Shown piece after piece: positions 42,971-53,032 of a stretch of DNA of 64,000 bases. Where the stretch lies: positions 2,542,001-2,606,000 of the forward strand of contig OY970289.1 of the NCBI GenBank assembly GCA_963716135.1, written 5' to 3'. A program made the position numbers and the translations under genes. The notes under the pieces were generated by a model. The model searched no databases, was not told where the DNA came from, and saw only the letters and a program-made list of their open reading frames with translations. The stretch is from CAVRAW01 sp963716135 (GTDB lineage: Bacteria; Planctomycetota; Planctomycetia; Pirellulales; JADZDJ01). The first letter of the stretch is position 1, and every line of letters begins with the position of its first letter.

Positions 42971-43825
42971 ATGGCCGCAGGAAATGTCGAAACCTCTGCC
43001 AGCGATCCCCCGGCTGCCCGCCGACCGAAGCGCGGCGTGCCCGAAGGCCTCTGGCAACAGTGCCCGGGCTGCCAGGCCACGATCTACAAGAAGGAAGCCC
43101 AGCGGCTCCTGAATATCTGCCCGGAATGCGATTTCCATTTGTACGTGCCGGCGCAGGAGCGCGTCCGGCAAGTGCTCGACGAAGGCACGTTCGAAGAATG
43201 GTTCGACGACCTGCAGCCCACCGATCCGCTGAAATTCGCCGACAAGAAGCCCTACCTGGAACGCCTCAAAGCGGAACAAAAGCGCACCGGGCTGCGCGAA
43301 GCCGCGCTGGTCGGCACCGGCATGATCCGCGCCCGTCGCGTCGCCTTCGGCGTCACCGATTCGGCCTTCATCATGGGCAGCATGGGCTCCGTGGTGGGCG
43401 AAAAGCTTACGCGCCTGATCGAGCGCGCGACCGAAGAAAAACTGCCGCTCATCATCATCAGCGGTTCCGGCGGCGGCGCCCGCATGCACGAAGGCATCCT
43501 GTCGCTAATGCAAATGGCCAAAGTTTCCGCCGCCTTGGCCCGCTTCCACGAATCCGGTGGTCTGTTCATCTCGGTCCTCACCAATCCCACCATGGGCGGC
43601 GTGGCCGCCAGCTTCGCCTCGCTGGGCGATTTGGTGTTCGCCGAACCCAAGGCACTGATCGGCTTCGCCGGCCCGCGCACCATCAAGGCCACCATCCGCA
43701 TCGAATTGCCCAAGGGCTTTCAGACCAGCGAGTTTTTGCTGGAGCACGGCTTCATCGACCGCATCGTCCACCGCCCCGACCTGAAGCCCGAAATCGCGCG
43801 GGCCATCGACTACTGCGGCAAGTAG
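42971..43825 (+). CDS. accD: Acetyl-CoA carboxylase carboxyltransferase subunit beta
   Basis: The 284-residue subunit carries the N-terminal zinc ribbon (Cys31, Cys34, Cys50 and Cys53 in CPGCQATIYKKEAQRLLNIC and CPECDFH) and the crotonase-like carboxyltransferase core: SAFIMGSMGSVVGEKLTRLIERA, LPLIIISGSGGGARMHEGILSLMQMAK and FISVLTNPTMGGVAASFASLGD. It would transfer the carboxyl group from biotin to acetyl-CoA together with AccA in fatty acid synthesis. accA is not in the window. A short palindrome (GCCGAAG/CTTCGGC, 43862-43876) follows the stop. Confidence 0.95.
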   Translation: MAAGNVETSASDPPAARRPKRGVPEGLWQQCPGCQATIYKKEAQRLLNICPECDFHLYVPAQERVRQVLDEGTFEEWFDDLQPTDPLKFADKKPYLERLKAEQKRTGLREAALVGTGMIRARRVAFGVTDSAFIMGSMGSVVGEKLTRLIERATEEKLPLIIISGSGGGARMHEGILSLMQMAKVSAALARFHESGGLFISVLTNPTMGGVAASFASLGDLVFAEPKALIGFAGPRTIKATIRIELPKGFQTSEFLLEHGFIDRIVHRPDLKPEIARAIDYCGK

Positions 43826-43932
43826 CCCCCAATCTCGGCGCCCGTTAGTGCCGACCGCAGGGCCGAAGCCTTCGGCGCGATTCTCCATTCCCGCATCTTT
43901 CGCGCCGCTTTTCTCGCGCTTACAATGTCGGC

Positions 43933-45759
43933 ATGACAACCGCCACATTGAATCTCGACAAAACTCTGGCCACGCTCGAATCGGCCGAGGCCGACAAAAA
44001 ACTCTCCACCAGCGCCGCGGCTAACATTCGCATCTGGCTCAGCGAGCCGCACTATGCCGACTATGCGGCGCAGGTCGCCCAGCACATCGCTGCCGGCCAA
44101 TGGAAAGAGCTTGACGATGCCTTCTGGACCATCATCCCCTTTGGCACCGCAGGCCGCCGCGGCAAGATGTATCCCATCGGCTGCAATGCGATCAACGACC
44201 GCACCATGGCCGAAAGCGTGCAGGGCCTTGCCGATTATGTGCTCCAGTACAATCGCACGGCGGAGAAACCAGCCCCGTTGCGTGCTGTGGTGGCCTACGA
44301 CACACGGCATCGCTCCCGCGAATTCGCCGAACTGGCCGCCGGCATCATGGTCGGCAACGGCTTCGAAGTGTTCTTCTTCGATCAAATTCGACCTACGCCG
44401 GAACTTTCGTTCGCCGTGCGCGACCTGGGCTGTGCCTGCGGCATGATGATCAGCGCCAGCCACAACCCGCCCAGTGACAACGCCATCAAGCCGTTCTGGA
44501 GCACCGGCGGGCAACTCAAAATGCCCCACGACGAAGCCACGATCCGCTGCGTCGAAAAAGTGACCGCCATCAAGCGCGTCCCCTTCGCCGACGCCGTCGC
44601 CTCAGGCCGCGTCAAATTCTGCCAGGAGCAAATGGATCCGCGCTATCGCGCTGCAGTATTGGCCCAAGGTCAGAAGGGCCCGCGCGATCTGAAGATTCTT
44701 TATTCGCCGCTGCACGGAGTCGGCCTCACGTCCGTGTTGCCGATTCTCCAAGCCGACGGCTTCCAACAGGTCGAAGTGTACCAACCGCACTCGAAGCCCG
44801 ACGGCGATTTCCCCAACGTCCCCAACAACATCGCCAATCCGGAAAATCCCGCGGTCTTCGACAAGCCGATCGAGCATGCCTGCACCAGCGGGGCTGAAAT
44901 CATCCTGGCCAGCGACCCCGACGCCGACCGCATCGGCTGCGCCGCCCCGCTCACCGTTGGCGGCAAGGATTGGCGCACCCTCAGCGGCAATCAAATCGGC
45001 GTCCTCATCGGCGAACTGCTACTGCGCCGCCGCCAGGCCGCTGGCACGCTCACGTCCGATAACTATGTCATCAAAACCTTGGTCACCAGCGACATGATTT
45101 GCCGCGTCGCCGAAAAATTCGGCTCTCGCTACTACGGCGACGTGCTCACCGGTTTCAAATGGATCGGCAGCGTGATCGACGAAGTCGGCCCCGAAAAATT
45201 CGTGTTCGGCTACGAAGAAGCCCACGGCTACCTGGCCGGCACGTACGCCCGCGATAAAGACGGCGCCGTGGCGGCGCTATTGATGGCCGAATTGGCCGCC
45301 GAGTGCAAAGCCCAAGGCCTCACGCTGCACGAGCATCTCGATAACCTGTACTTGCGATACGGCTGCCACCTGGAAAAAACCATCAACATCACGCTCCCCG
45401 GCGCCAGCGGCGTGGCCCAGATGAAAGCCATTATGGAGAAGCTGCGCAACTCGCCGCCGCAATCGTTGGGCGGCCTCATCGTCGCCCAAGTGCGCGATTA
45501 CTTGAAACAGCGTGTGCTGAAGGCTGGAAAATGGTCGCCGCTGGTCGCCAAGGTGCCCCCCAGCGATCTGTTGATCTTCGATCTCGATCCGTCGGGCAAC
45601 CGCGCCGCCGTGCGCCCTTCGGGCACCGAACCCAAGATCAAGTTCTACCTGTTCGCTTCCGAAACGCCGGAGCGCTCCCAAGATTTAGCGGCGACAAAGA
45701 ACCATCTCGCCGCGCATCTGGCCGCTCTGGAAGCCGACCTGCTCGCCGCGGCAAAGTAA
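43933..45759 (+). CDS. pgm: Phosphoglucomutase/phosphomannomutase
   Basis: The 608-residue alpha-D-phosphohexomutase has all four signatures: the phosphoserine loop GMMISASHNPPSDNAIKPF with Ser176 as the phosphorylated residue, the metal loop ILASDPDADRIGCA (about 318-331), the sugar-binding GYEEAHGYLAGTYARDKDG and the phosphate-binding RPSGTEPKIKFYLF near the C-terminus. The length fits the PGM2-like bacterial group. It interconverts glucose 1- and 6-phosphate (or mannose analogues). The start at 43933 gives a helical N-terminal segment typical of this group. Confidence 0.92.
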   Translation: MTTATLNLDKTLATLESAEADKKLSTSAAANIRIWLSEPHYADYAAQVAQHIAAGQWKELDDAFWTIIPFGTAGRRGKMYPIGCNAINDRTMAESVQGLADYVLQYNRTAEKPAPLRAVVAYDTRHRSREFAELAAGIMVGNGFEVFFFDQIRPTPELSFAVRDLGCACGMMISASHNPPSDNAIKPFWSTGGQLKMPHDEATIRCVEKVTAIKRVPFADAVASGRVKFCQEQMDPRYRAAVLAQGQKGPRDLKILYSPLHGVGLTSVLPILQADGFQQVEVYQPHSKPDGDFPNVPNNIANPENPAVFDKPIEHACTSGAEIILASDPDADRIGCAAPLTVGGKDWRTLSGNQIGVLIGELLLRRRQAAGTLTSDNYVIKTLVTSDMICRVAEKFGSRYYGDVLTGFKWIGSVIDEVGPEKFVFGYEEAHGYLAGTYARDKDGAVAALLMAELAAECKAQGLTLHEHLDNLYLRYGCHLEKTINITLPGASGVAQMKAIMEKLRNSPPQSLGGLIVAQVRDYLKQRVLKAGKWSPLVAKVPPSDLLIFDLDPSGNRAAVRPSGTEPKIKFYLFASETPERSQDLAATKNHLAAHLAALEADLLAAAK

Positions 45760-45771
45760 CGCCCCCTTTAG

Positions 45772-45790
45772 CCCCGGGCTCAGCCCGGGG
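45772..45790. repeat. GC-rich palindrome between convergent genes
   Basis: CCCCGGGCT and AGCCCGGGG are perfect inverted copies separated by one base. The element is preceded by TTTAG, as in the 28346-28378 hairpin (TTTAGCCCCGG). It lies between the pgm stop and the stop of the convergent PH-domain gene and could end both transcripts, although no T-run follows. Confidence 0.6.
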
Positions 45791-45799
45791 GTGATGCGC

Positions 45800-46294
45800 C
45801 TAAGCCGCCCCCACCGCCTTACGCACGCCGACATACGCCAGGTGCGCCTTGAGGCACACGGCCCGAAACGTCTCCGGATATCCCACGCCGGTGATCCGCA
45901 GCGTTTGAATCTGCCCCAGCCGAAAAATCATGTCGCCAGCCGGGTACCACGCCTGCCCAGGCCGCACGTCGATGTCGATCGCATCGAACCGATCCAGATC
46001 GACATACTGATCGACCTTGAACTTCGGCCCTTTCTCAATAATCAGCCGCCGGTTGGTCAGCCGATAGCGCCGTAAACTCCACGGCGCAAGCATGCCGAAA
46101 TACATCGCCAACCCCAGCGGCAACGTGAGCAACAAGAACAGCCGCCCGAACGTAAATATCCAAAACCCCGCCTTGATGCCGTACAACCGCCCCAACAATC
46201 GCCCCAACCCCGTGGCTGCAATCGTTTGCCACTCGATCGTGACCGTCACCTCCTGCGACTGACTCGGCACAACTCCCGCAATGGCTTGTTTCAT
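45800..46294 (-). CDS. Membrane PH-domain protein (bPH2/YdbS-like)
   Basis: The 164-residue protein has one or two membrane helices (AGFWIFTFGRLFLLLTLPLGLAMYFGML) followed by a bacterial pleckstrin-homology domain: LRRYRLTNRRLIIEKGPKFKVDQYVDLDRFDAIDIDVRPGQAWYPAGDMIF and RITGVGYPETFRAVCL. The Y-x-L-T-x-x-R-L segment is the typical bPH2 start. Such proteins are of unknown function, possibly in membrane stress. The gene converges on pgm and lies downstream of the NtrC-type regulator, from which a terminator separates it. Confidence 0.75.
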   Translation of the reverse strand: MKQAIAGVVPSQSQEVTVTIEWQTIAATGLGRLLGRLYGIKAGFWIFTFGRLFLLLTLPLGLAMYFGMLAPWSLRRYRLTNRRLIIEKGPKFKVDQYVDLDRFDAIDIDVRPGQAWYPAGDMIFRLGQIQTLRITGVGYPETFRAVCLKAHLAYVGVRKAVGAA

Positions 46295-46356
46295 GGCACA
46301 AAACTAACAAACGATGCGTGAAATTGCCAGTGCTGCCAAGCCTCGCGCGGCGCAAC

Positions 46357-46385
46357 AAAAAACCCCGGCGTCCTGCCAGGGTTTT
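46357..46385 (-). terminator. Intrinsic terminator of the NtrC-type regulator
   Basis: On the minus strand, AAAACCCTGGC pairs with GCCGGGGTTTT around AGGAC and continues in a T-run (TTTTTT before GTTGC). It begins 46 bases after the stop codon of the regulator. The form is the standard intrinsic terminator. Confidence 0.75.
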
Positions 46386-46403
46386 GTGAATGATCGATGA
46401 CGT

Positions 46404-46422
46404 CCCGACCGGCACGGTCGGG
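46404..46422. repeat. Short hairpin CCCGACC/GGTCGGG
   Basis: A 7-bp perfect stem with the loop GGCAC lies eight bases past the stop of the NtrC-type regulator and just before its terminator. It may be a further dispersed palindrome family; only one copy was noticed. Confidence 0.5.
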
Positions 46423-46430
46423 CTATGTAG

Positions 46431-47818
46431 TTACCGCCGCGCAAACCGTTCGTCTTCCAGCCCCAACCGCTTCATTTTCTTGTAAAGCGTCGTGCGGTTG
46501 ATGCCTAACTCGGCCGAAGTCGCCTGGCGGTTCCAATTGTGCCGCTCGAGCACTTCCAAAATGATTTGCTTCTCGGGCGACTGCATCGCTTGCTTCAAAT
46601 TGCGCCCGGATCAGCATGGGCCGAAATCGGCGCTTCGGCGGCCAACTGCGGCGGCAGGTCTTCCACCTGAATTACATCGCCTTTGCACAGTAGCACGGCC
46701 CGCTCGACAACGTTTTGCAGCTCGCGCACATTGCCCGGCCAACGATAACGTTGCAACGCGGTCTGCGCGTCGTCGCTGAAGCCCGTCACCTTGCGGCCCG
46801 ATTCCTGGCACACTTCCTCGAGAAAGTGCTTGGCCAATAGCGGGATGTCGGAAAGCCGTTCCCGCAGCGGCGGCAGTTCGACGTTGATCACGTTGATTCG
46901 GTAATACAAATCCTGGCGGAATCTTCCCTCGGCCACCGCCTTCGAAAGGTCTTCATTGGTGGCCAAGATCACGCGGCAATCGGTCTTGTACGTTTTGTTC
47001 CCGCCGACCGGTTCGAATTCCAGTTCCTGCAGCACCCGCAAGAGCTTCACTTGCATGGCCGGACTGGCGGTGCCGATTTCGTCCAGGAAAATCGTGCCCC
47101 CTTCGGCCAGCTTGAACTTGCCGATCTTGTCGCCGGTGGCGCCAGTGAACGATCCGGCTACGTGCCCGAACAATTCGCTTTCCAGCAGCGTCTCGGGCAG
47201 GGCCCCGCAAGCCACTTCCACAAACGGCTTGTCGCGCCGCGTGCTTTGGCGGTGAATCGCCCGGGCCACCAGCGATTTGCCCGTTCCGCTTTCGCCGCTG
47301 ATCAGCACCGTGGCCTTGGTGTCGGCCACGCTTTCGATCATGTCGAACACACGGCGCATGCGGTGATCGTGCCCCACGATGTTTCCGATGCCGAAGCGCA
47401 GATCCAACTGCGCCTTCAGATTCTTGTTCTCTTCCAGCACTTCGCTTTGATTGAGCGCCCGGCGAATGGCGATTTCCAATTCCTCATCGATCAGCGGCTT
47501 GGTCAACAGATCGAATGCCCCGGCCCGAATGGCCTCAATGGCCGTTTCCACCGTGCCGTAACCGGTCAGCAAAATCACCGGCGTGGCGCTATTCTTTTGT
47601 CGAGAGTAGGCCAATATTTCGAATCCATCGTGCTCCGGCAGGCGAATATCGACCAACAACAGGTCGTAGGTCTTGCGATCGATCGCCGCCACTGCCGAGT
47701 TGTAATCGCCGGCCACGTCGACTTTATAGCCTTGTTCGCGGAGCCAATCGGCCATCGACGCAAGCACATGGCGATCGTCGTCGACCAGCAACAGGGTCCC
47801 TTTTTTCATGTTCTTCAC
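46431..47818 (-). CDS. Sigma-54-dependent response regulator, NtrC type (frameshifted)
   Basis: The corrected product of about 462 residues has a receiver domain (LLVDDDRHVLASMADWL, phosphoacceptor Asp57 in LLLVDIRLPEHDG) and an AAA+ sigma-54 activation domain (Walker A GESGTGKSLVARAI, Walker B GGTIFLDEIG). The sigma-54 loop reads GSFTGA instead of GAFTGA, a conservative variant. After a shift near 46605 a Fis-type HTH follows: EKQIILEVLERHNWNRQATSAELGINRTTLYKKMKRLG, ending at the TAA at 46431. It activates sigma-54 promoters after phosphorylation; the partner kinase is not in the window. Confidence 0.9.
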
Positions 47819-48025
47819 CGATGCGCTTCTCAGGTAGGCGGTATGCGGTAGGCAGTTTGCGGCGGGGATTCACCCCGGCGGCTGTTTGGTTCAGCAACTT
47901 GAATGTCCGTCGAAGTTTATCTACGTCATACGTGCCGAAGGTCAACGCTGGGGCGGCGTTTCCACAGGGGGAGTTCCGCAAGTGCCGCTTATGACGGATA
48001 ATTGGGCAAGAATGATGCATCTGAG

Positions 48026-48085
48026 CCGGGCTGTCCGCAGCCCGGTGCCGCGCCGTTCATCACATCCGGCGTGAGGACACGCCGG
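48026..48085. repeat. Double-hairpin dispersed repeat, copy 2 (inverted orientation)
   Basis: CCGGGCTG-TCCG-CAGCCCGG (48026-48045) and CCGGCGTGAGGACACGCCGG (48066-48085) are, read on the minus strand, the same two hairpins as at 39101-39140 in the same order. The 20-bp palindrome is identical in both copies. Here the hairpins are 20 bases apart instead of two. Confidence 0.8.
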
Positions 48086-48089
48086 CTCC

Positions 48090-48117
48090 GACCCCTGACC
48101 CCTTACTCCTGACCCCC
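48090..48117. repeat. Single-arm heptamer array (GACCCCT unit) before rpiB
   Basis: Four 7-nt units GACCCCT, GACCCCT, TACTCCT, GACCCCC end nine bases before the rpiB ATG. The leader lacks a purine-rich Shine-Dalgarno. It directly adjoins the double-hairpin element. Confidence 0.7.
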
Positions 48118-48126
48118 AGCGACCCC

Positions 48127-48612
48127 ATGCTCATCGCCATCGGCTGCGACCACGCCGGATTTCCGCTGAAAGACCACGTGGTGAAAGTCGTCCAAACCGC
48201 CGGCCACGAGGTGCTCGATTGCGGCGCCCGCTCGCTCGATCCCGCCGACGACTATCCCGATTTCGCCCTGGCCGTGGCCAAGGCCGTCCACGATGGCCGG
48301 GCCCAGCGCGGCATCATCATCTGCGGCAGCGGCGTGGGCGTGACCGTGGCCGCCAATAAAGTGCCCGGCATCCGCGCCTGCATGTGCCACGACACGTTCT
48401 CCAGCCGGCAGGGAGTTGAAGACGATTCGATGAACGTGCTGTGCCTGGGCGCCCGCGTGATTGGCCCCGAATTGGCCACCGACGTGATCAAGGCGTATCT
48501 GGGCGCGAAGTTCTCCGTCGGCGCCGAGCGCCACCAGCGCCGCCTGGGCAAGGTGAAGCAAATCGAAGCCGACGCATTGGCAGGCAAATTCGGCCCGCCG
48601 AAAACCACTTGA
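48127..48612 (+). CDS. rpiB: Ribose 5-phosphate isomerase B
   Basis: The 161-residue protein is a LacAB/RpiB-type isomerase interconverting ribose 5-phosphate and ribulose 5-phosphate. Conserved parts are MLIAIGCDHAGFPLKDHVV, DYPDFALAVAKAV, the catalytic Cys in GIIICGSGVGVTVAANKVPGIRA, CHDTFSSRQGVEDDSMNVLCLGARVIG, and the C-terminal Arg/His helix. Together with aldolase and transaldolase elsewhere in the window it covers the pentose phosphate branch. The start is preceded by a heptamer array. The sucA gene follows after 97 bases on the same strand. Confidence 0.93.
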   Translation: MLIAIGCDHAGFPLKDHVVKVVQTAGHEVLDCGARSLDPADDYPDFALAVAKAVHDGRAQRGIIICGSGVGVTVAANKVPGIRACMCHDTFSSRQGVEDDSMNVLCLGARVIGPELATDVIKAYLGAKFSVGAERHQRRLGKVKQIEADALAGKFGPPKTT

Positions 48613-48678
48613 TGCCCGCGATAATTCGCATTACTCCATCGCGGCCGGGCCGCTAAAATTCAGCAGAATTGAACCCCG

Positions 48679-48706
48679 CCTCTTGTCCCTCGCCTCCCGC
48701 CCCTTG
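48679..48706. repeat. Single-arm pyrimidine heptamer array before sucA
   Basis: Four 7-nt units CCTCTTG, TCCCTCG, CCTCCCG, CCCCTTG end three bases before the sucA ATG. The unit matches the arrays before the genes at 13674 and (minus strand) 34858. No Shine-Dalgarno remains in the leader. Confidence 0.75.
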
Positions 48707-48709
48707 CCA

Positions 48710-51598
48710 ATGGACCCCCTGGAACAAATCCACGAGCGCGTCGGCAGCCTCAGCCTGGAATTCGTCGAGGGGCTTTTGGCCGACTACCTGCGCGATCCGG
48801 AGAGCGTCTCCCCCGATTGGCGCAGTTACTTCGACGAGATTACTCGCTCCTCAGGCGGCAATGGCCACAACCGGGGGCAGGGCAATGGCCATGGACCCGC
48901 GGTAACGCAAATCGGCCCGTCGTTCAAACCCAATAGCCTGTTCGCGCCCCCACGCGCAGCGCGGGCCGCAGCGCCCAGAATCCCCGCGCACCGGCCGGTG
49001 TCTTCCGCCCCAGCGACCACCGGCGATCCATGGCACATCGCCGTGCTGCAAGATCGGCTGGACCAGTTGGTGCGCGCTTACCGAGTGCGCGGCCACCTGG
49101 TCGCGGAGATCGATCCCTTGGGCCTGCCGCGCCCCGAACTGCCAGAGCTCGATCCCGAATTTTATGGCTTCACTGAATCCGACATGGATCGTGAATTTTC
49201 CACCGACACGATCCAAGGCCCGCAAGCGATGACGCTGCGCCGCATCCTCCAGCGCTGCGCAACACTTACTGCCGCTCGATCGGCGTGCAATTCATGCACA
49301 TGGACGATCTGAAAGTGCGCGCCTGGCTGCAGCAGCGGATGGAGGGCACCGAAAATCATTGCGCGCTAACTCGCCGCGAGCAGTTGCGCATCCTGCACGG
49401 CCTGACCAACGCAGCCGTGTTTGAGGAATTCATCCAGCGCCGCTTCCTCGGCGCGAAAAGCTTTTCGCTGGAAGGGGCCGAAACGCTCATCCCGCTCTTG
49501 GAGCTGGCCATCGAAAAAGCCGGCGAGCACAAAATCGACGAAATCGTCCTGGCCATGGCACACCGCGGCCGTCTCAACGTGCTGGCCAACGTGATGGGCA
49601 AAAGCCCGCAGCGCATCTTCCGCGAATTTGCCGACATCGATCCCGAGCTTCACTTCGGCCGCGGCGACGTGAAATACCACCTGGGCCACTCGACCGACAT
49701 CAAAACCGCCAGTGGCCACCGCATTCACCTGTCGCTGTGTTTCAATCCCAGCCATCTGGAATTTGTGAATCCCGTGGCCGTGGGCCGCATGCGCGCCAAA
49801 CAAGATCGCGTCGATGACGTGCAGCGACGCCGCGGCATGACCGTGCTGATCCACGGCGAAGCCGCTTTCGCCGGCGAGGGCATCGTGCAAGAAACGCTGA
49901 ACATGAGCCAGTTGGAGGCCTACACGATCGGCGGCACGCTGCACGTGGTGGTGAACAACCAGATCGGCTTTACCACCGGCCCCAGCGAAGGGCGCAGCAC
50001 CACCTACGCCACCGACGTGGCCAAGATGCTGCAGATCCCCATCTTTCACGTCAACGGCGAGGATCCCGAAGCCGTCGCCCAAGTCATTCGCCTGGCGATG
50101 GATTTCCGCCGACAGTTCCAGCGCGACGTCGTGATCGACATGTACTGCTACCGTCGCCGCGGCCACAACGAAGCCGACGAGCCCCAATTCACTCAGCCGC
50201 TGTTGTATCAGGCCATCGAACAGCGAAAAAACGTGCGCGAAGGATATCTCGATCACCTGCTCAAGCTGGGAGGCATCGATCAAGACGCCGCCGACCACAT
50301 CGTCGCCGAATTGCGCAACCAATTGGAACAGGAACTCACGGTCGCCAAAAGCGAAGAATTCGTGCATCGCCCCGACCTGGCCGGGTTCTGGGCTTTCTAC
50401 ATCGGCGGCCGCGAACGCGAGGCGGCCGAGGTCGAAACCGACATGCCGCGGGAACAATTGCAGGCGCTATTGCGCAAGCTCGCCGACGTGCCCGCTGATT
50501 TCCACCCGCATCCGAAAATCTTGCGCTTCCTGGAAAGCCGCCGCGAAATGGCCGACGGCAAAAAACCGATCGATTGGTCCGCCGCGGAGGCGCTAGCCAT
50601 CGGCAGCCTGGCCGTACAGCGCCTGCGCGTCCGCATGAGTGGCCAAGACACCGAGCGCGGCACGTTCAGCCATCGCCATGCCGTGTTACACGACGTGACC
50701 AACGGCCGCACGTTTATGCCGCTGGCGCATCTGGCGTCCGATCAAGCGCCGGTCGAAATCTACAACAGCCCGCTCTCCGAAGCCGGCGTGCTGGGCTTCG
50801 AGTACGGCTACAGCCTCGATTGCCCCGACGGCCTGATCATGTGGGAAGCGCAGTTTGGCGACTTCGTCAACGCCGCGCAAGTGATTATCGATCAGTTCAT
50901 CGTCAGCGCCGAAGATAAATGGCGCCGCCTGAGCGGCGTGGTGCTGCTGTTGCCCCACGCCTTCGAAGGCATGGGCCCCGAGCATTCCAGCGCCCGGTTG
51001 GAACGATTTCTGATGCTCGCGGCCAAAGACAATATTCAAGTGGCCAACGTCACCACGCCGGCACAATATTATCACATCCTGCGCCGGCAGGTGCTCCGCG
51101 TCTGGCGCAAACCGTTGGTGCTGATGACTCCCAAGAGCCTGCTGCGCCACCCAAGCTGCGTGAGCGCGCTGGACGAACTGGCGCAAGGCGGCTTCCAGCG
51201 CGTGCTGCCCGATGTCCCGCCGGATGGCCGCACCGCGGTGAATCGCATCGTGTTGTGCTCCGGCAAGATCTACTACGAACTGGCGCAAAAGCGCCACCGA
51301 GCTCAAAAAGCACAACGTAGCCATTGTCCGCCTCGAGCAGCTCTATCCCGTGCCGCGCGAGCCGCTGAAGGAAGCCCTGGCCGGCTATGCCGACGGCACT
51401 CCGGCAGTCTGGATCCAGGAAGAGCCGGAAAACATGGGCGCCTGGCGCTTCGTGAAAATCCAACTCGGCGACAAACTATTCGAGCGATTCCCCTTCTCCG
51501 GCATCTATCGCCAAAGCGCCGCCAGCCCCGCCACCGGCAGCGCCAGCAGCCACAAATTGGAGCAGGAAAAAATTCTGCTGGCCGCGCTGGGCGAATGA
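48710..51598 (+). CDS. sucA: 2-oxoglutarate dehydrogenase E1 (two frameshifts)
   Basis: This is the E1 component of the 2-oxoglutarate dehydrogenase complex, thiamine-diphosphate dependent, in the TCA cycle. The N-terminus has the lipoamide-complex-binding segment VEGLLADYLRDPESVSPDWRSYF. The core has LAMAHRGRLNVLANVMGK, FNPSHLEFVNPV, the ThDP motif FHVNGEDPEAVAQVIRLAMDF with RRRGHNEADEPQFTQP, and YNSPLSEAGVLGFEYGYSL. Shifts lie near 49260 (one C missing in CGCCTG) and near 51295, after which the normal end KKHNVAIVRLEQLYPVP continues to the stop at 51596-51598. The corrected length is about 963 residues. A repeat hairpin starts at the base after the stop. Confidence 0.93.
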
Positions 51599-51696
51599 AT
51601 GAAGAATGACTAAATGACGAAATGACTGAATGTCTAAATGACGGCATGCACATCGATTGGCTATTCAGTCATTCAGGAATTTAGTCATTGAGTCAT
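51599..51696. repeat. Inverted octamer array (ATGACTAA unit) between sucA and sucB
   Basis: Left arm from 51599, with octamers ATGACTAA, ATGACGAA, ATGACTGA, ATGTCTAA at 51606-51637; right arm TCAGTCAT, TCAGGAAT, TTAGTCAT, TGAGTCAT (51665-51696). The left arm starts at the base following the sucA stop. The octamer family is that of the four-helix-bundle element at 10803-11290, but here only about 20-25 bases of spacer separate the arms. Confidence 0.88.
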
Positions 51697-51763
51697 TCCC
51701 TCTTGCAGCCATGCCGCCTTCTGTTACCTTCGAGGAAAATCGTCCTCATAAAACTGAAATCCG

Positions 51764-53027
51764 ATGGCCGTTGAAGTCAAAGTGCCGGAAGTTGGCGAAT
51801 CGATCACCGAAGTGCGCATCGCCCAGTGGCGCAAGCGAGTGGGCGAACAGGCCGCCAAGGACGAAAACCTCGTCGAGCTGGAAAGCGACAAGGCCACCGT
51901 CGATCTGCCCGCCCCCGTCTCCGGCACGGTCACGCAAATTCTGAAAGAAACCGGTGATATGGCCCGTGTCGGCGAAGTGATCGCCTATATGGCCGCCGGC
52001 AGCGAAGCCGCCACAAGCTCTCCAAAGTCCTCATCGCCTCCCACCGCCGCCGGCCAGGCGACGGTCCAACAGCCGCAGCCCGCCGCGCCCCGCGTGATGC
52101 CCGCGGCCGAGCGGCTGGCGGCGCAAGAAGGAATTCGAGCCGAATCGGTCAAACCGACCGGCCCGGGCGGCCGCACGCTCAAAGAAGACGTCGAGCGCGC
52201 CATCGACGAGCGTTCCCGTAGCGCCGCGCCGGTGGCAACGCAGCCCGTTCAGCAAGCCAAAGTCGAACTCGTCGAAGCCGATCTGGCCCGCCCGCAAGCG
52301 CCCGCCGACCTCATCTCCACCGGCTACCCGCGCGAGGAAGAATACGTGGTGATGAGCCCCATTCGCCAGCGCATTGCGCAGCGCCTGGTCGAAGCGCAGC
52401 ACACCGCCGCCCTGCTCACCACGTTCAACGAAATCGACATGGGCGAAGTCATCGCTCTGCGCCAAGCACCGCGAGCAATACACCGATCGCTACGGCGTGA
52501 AGCTCGGCTTCATGTCGTTCTTCGTCAAAGCCGCCGTCGATGCGCTGAAGATCGTCCCGCAGCTCAACGCCGAAGTCCGCGAGCCGCACATCGTATACCG
52601 CAACTATTACGACATCGGCGTCGCCGTCGGCGGCGGCAAGGGCCTGGTGGTGCCCGTGCTGCGCAATGCCGAATTCATGAGCTTCGCCGAGATCGAGCAG
52701 AAGATCGCCGATTTCGCCCGCCGCGCCGCCGACAACAAGCTCAAGCTCGAAGAGCTGCAGGGCGGCACCTTCACCATCTCCAATGGCGGCGTGTACGGCT
52801 CGATGCTCTCCACGCCGATCATCAACCCGCCCCAAAGCGGCATCCTCGGCCTGCACGCCATCGAGGAGCGTGCAGTCGTGATCAAAGGCCAAGTTGTCGC
52901 GCGGCCTATGATGTATGTAGCGCTAACCTACGATCACCGCATTGTCGACGGCCGCGAAGCCGTCACTTTCCTGAAGCGCATCAAAGAGGTGATCGAAGAC
53001 CCGGCGCGCATGTTGCTGGAAATCTGA
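51764..53027 (+). CDS. sucB: Dihydrolipoamide succinyltransferase E2 (frameshifted)
   Basis: This E2 component has one N-terminal lipoyl domain (VKVPEVGESITEVRIAQW, lipoyl-lysine in ELESDKATVDLPAP at about 45), a Pro/Ala linker, an E1/E3-binding domain (PAAERLAAQEGIRAESVKPTGPGGRTLKEDV) and the catalytic acyltransferase domain. The shift near 52468 (AAAA shortened to AA fits) breaks LRQKHREQYTDRYGVKLGFMSFF. The active-site region TYDHRIVDGREAVTFLKRIKE is intact. The corrected length is about 421 residues, normal for SucB. It lies between two octamer hairpins in the sucA-sucB-lpdA operon. Confidence 0.93.
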
Positions 53028-53032
53028 CGGGA

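Larger units (their letters stand above)
47819..48126. other. Intergenic region with several repeats
   Basis: About 308 bases lie between the divergently arranged regulator and rpiB genes. The right half holds the two hairpins of the dispersed double-hairpin element (48026-48085) and a heptamer array (48090-48117). The left half (47819-48020) should contain the promoter of the regulator; I saw no sigma-54 or sigma-70 consensus clear enough to list. Confidence 0.6.

Noticed and set aside
45772..45790. Classical intrinsic terminator for pgm
   Set aside because: The stem is strong but no T-run follows on either strand, so it is listed as a palindromic repeat instead.
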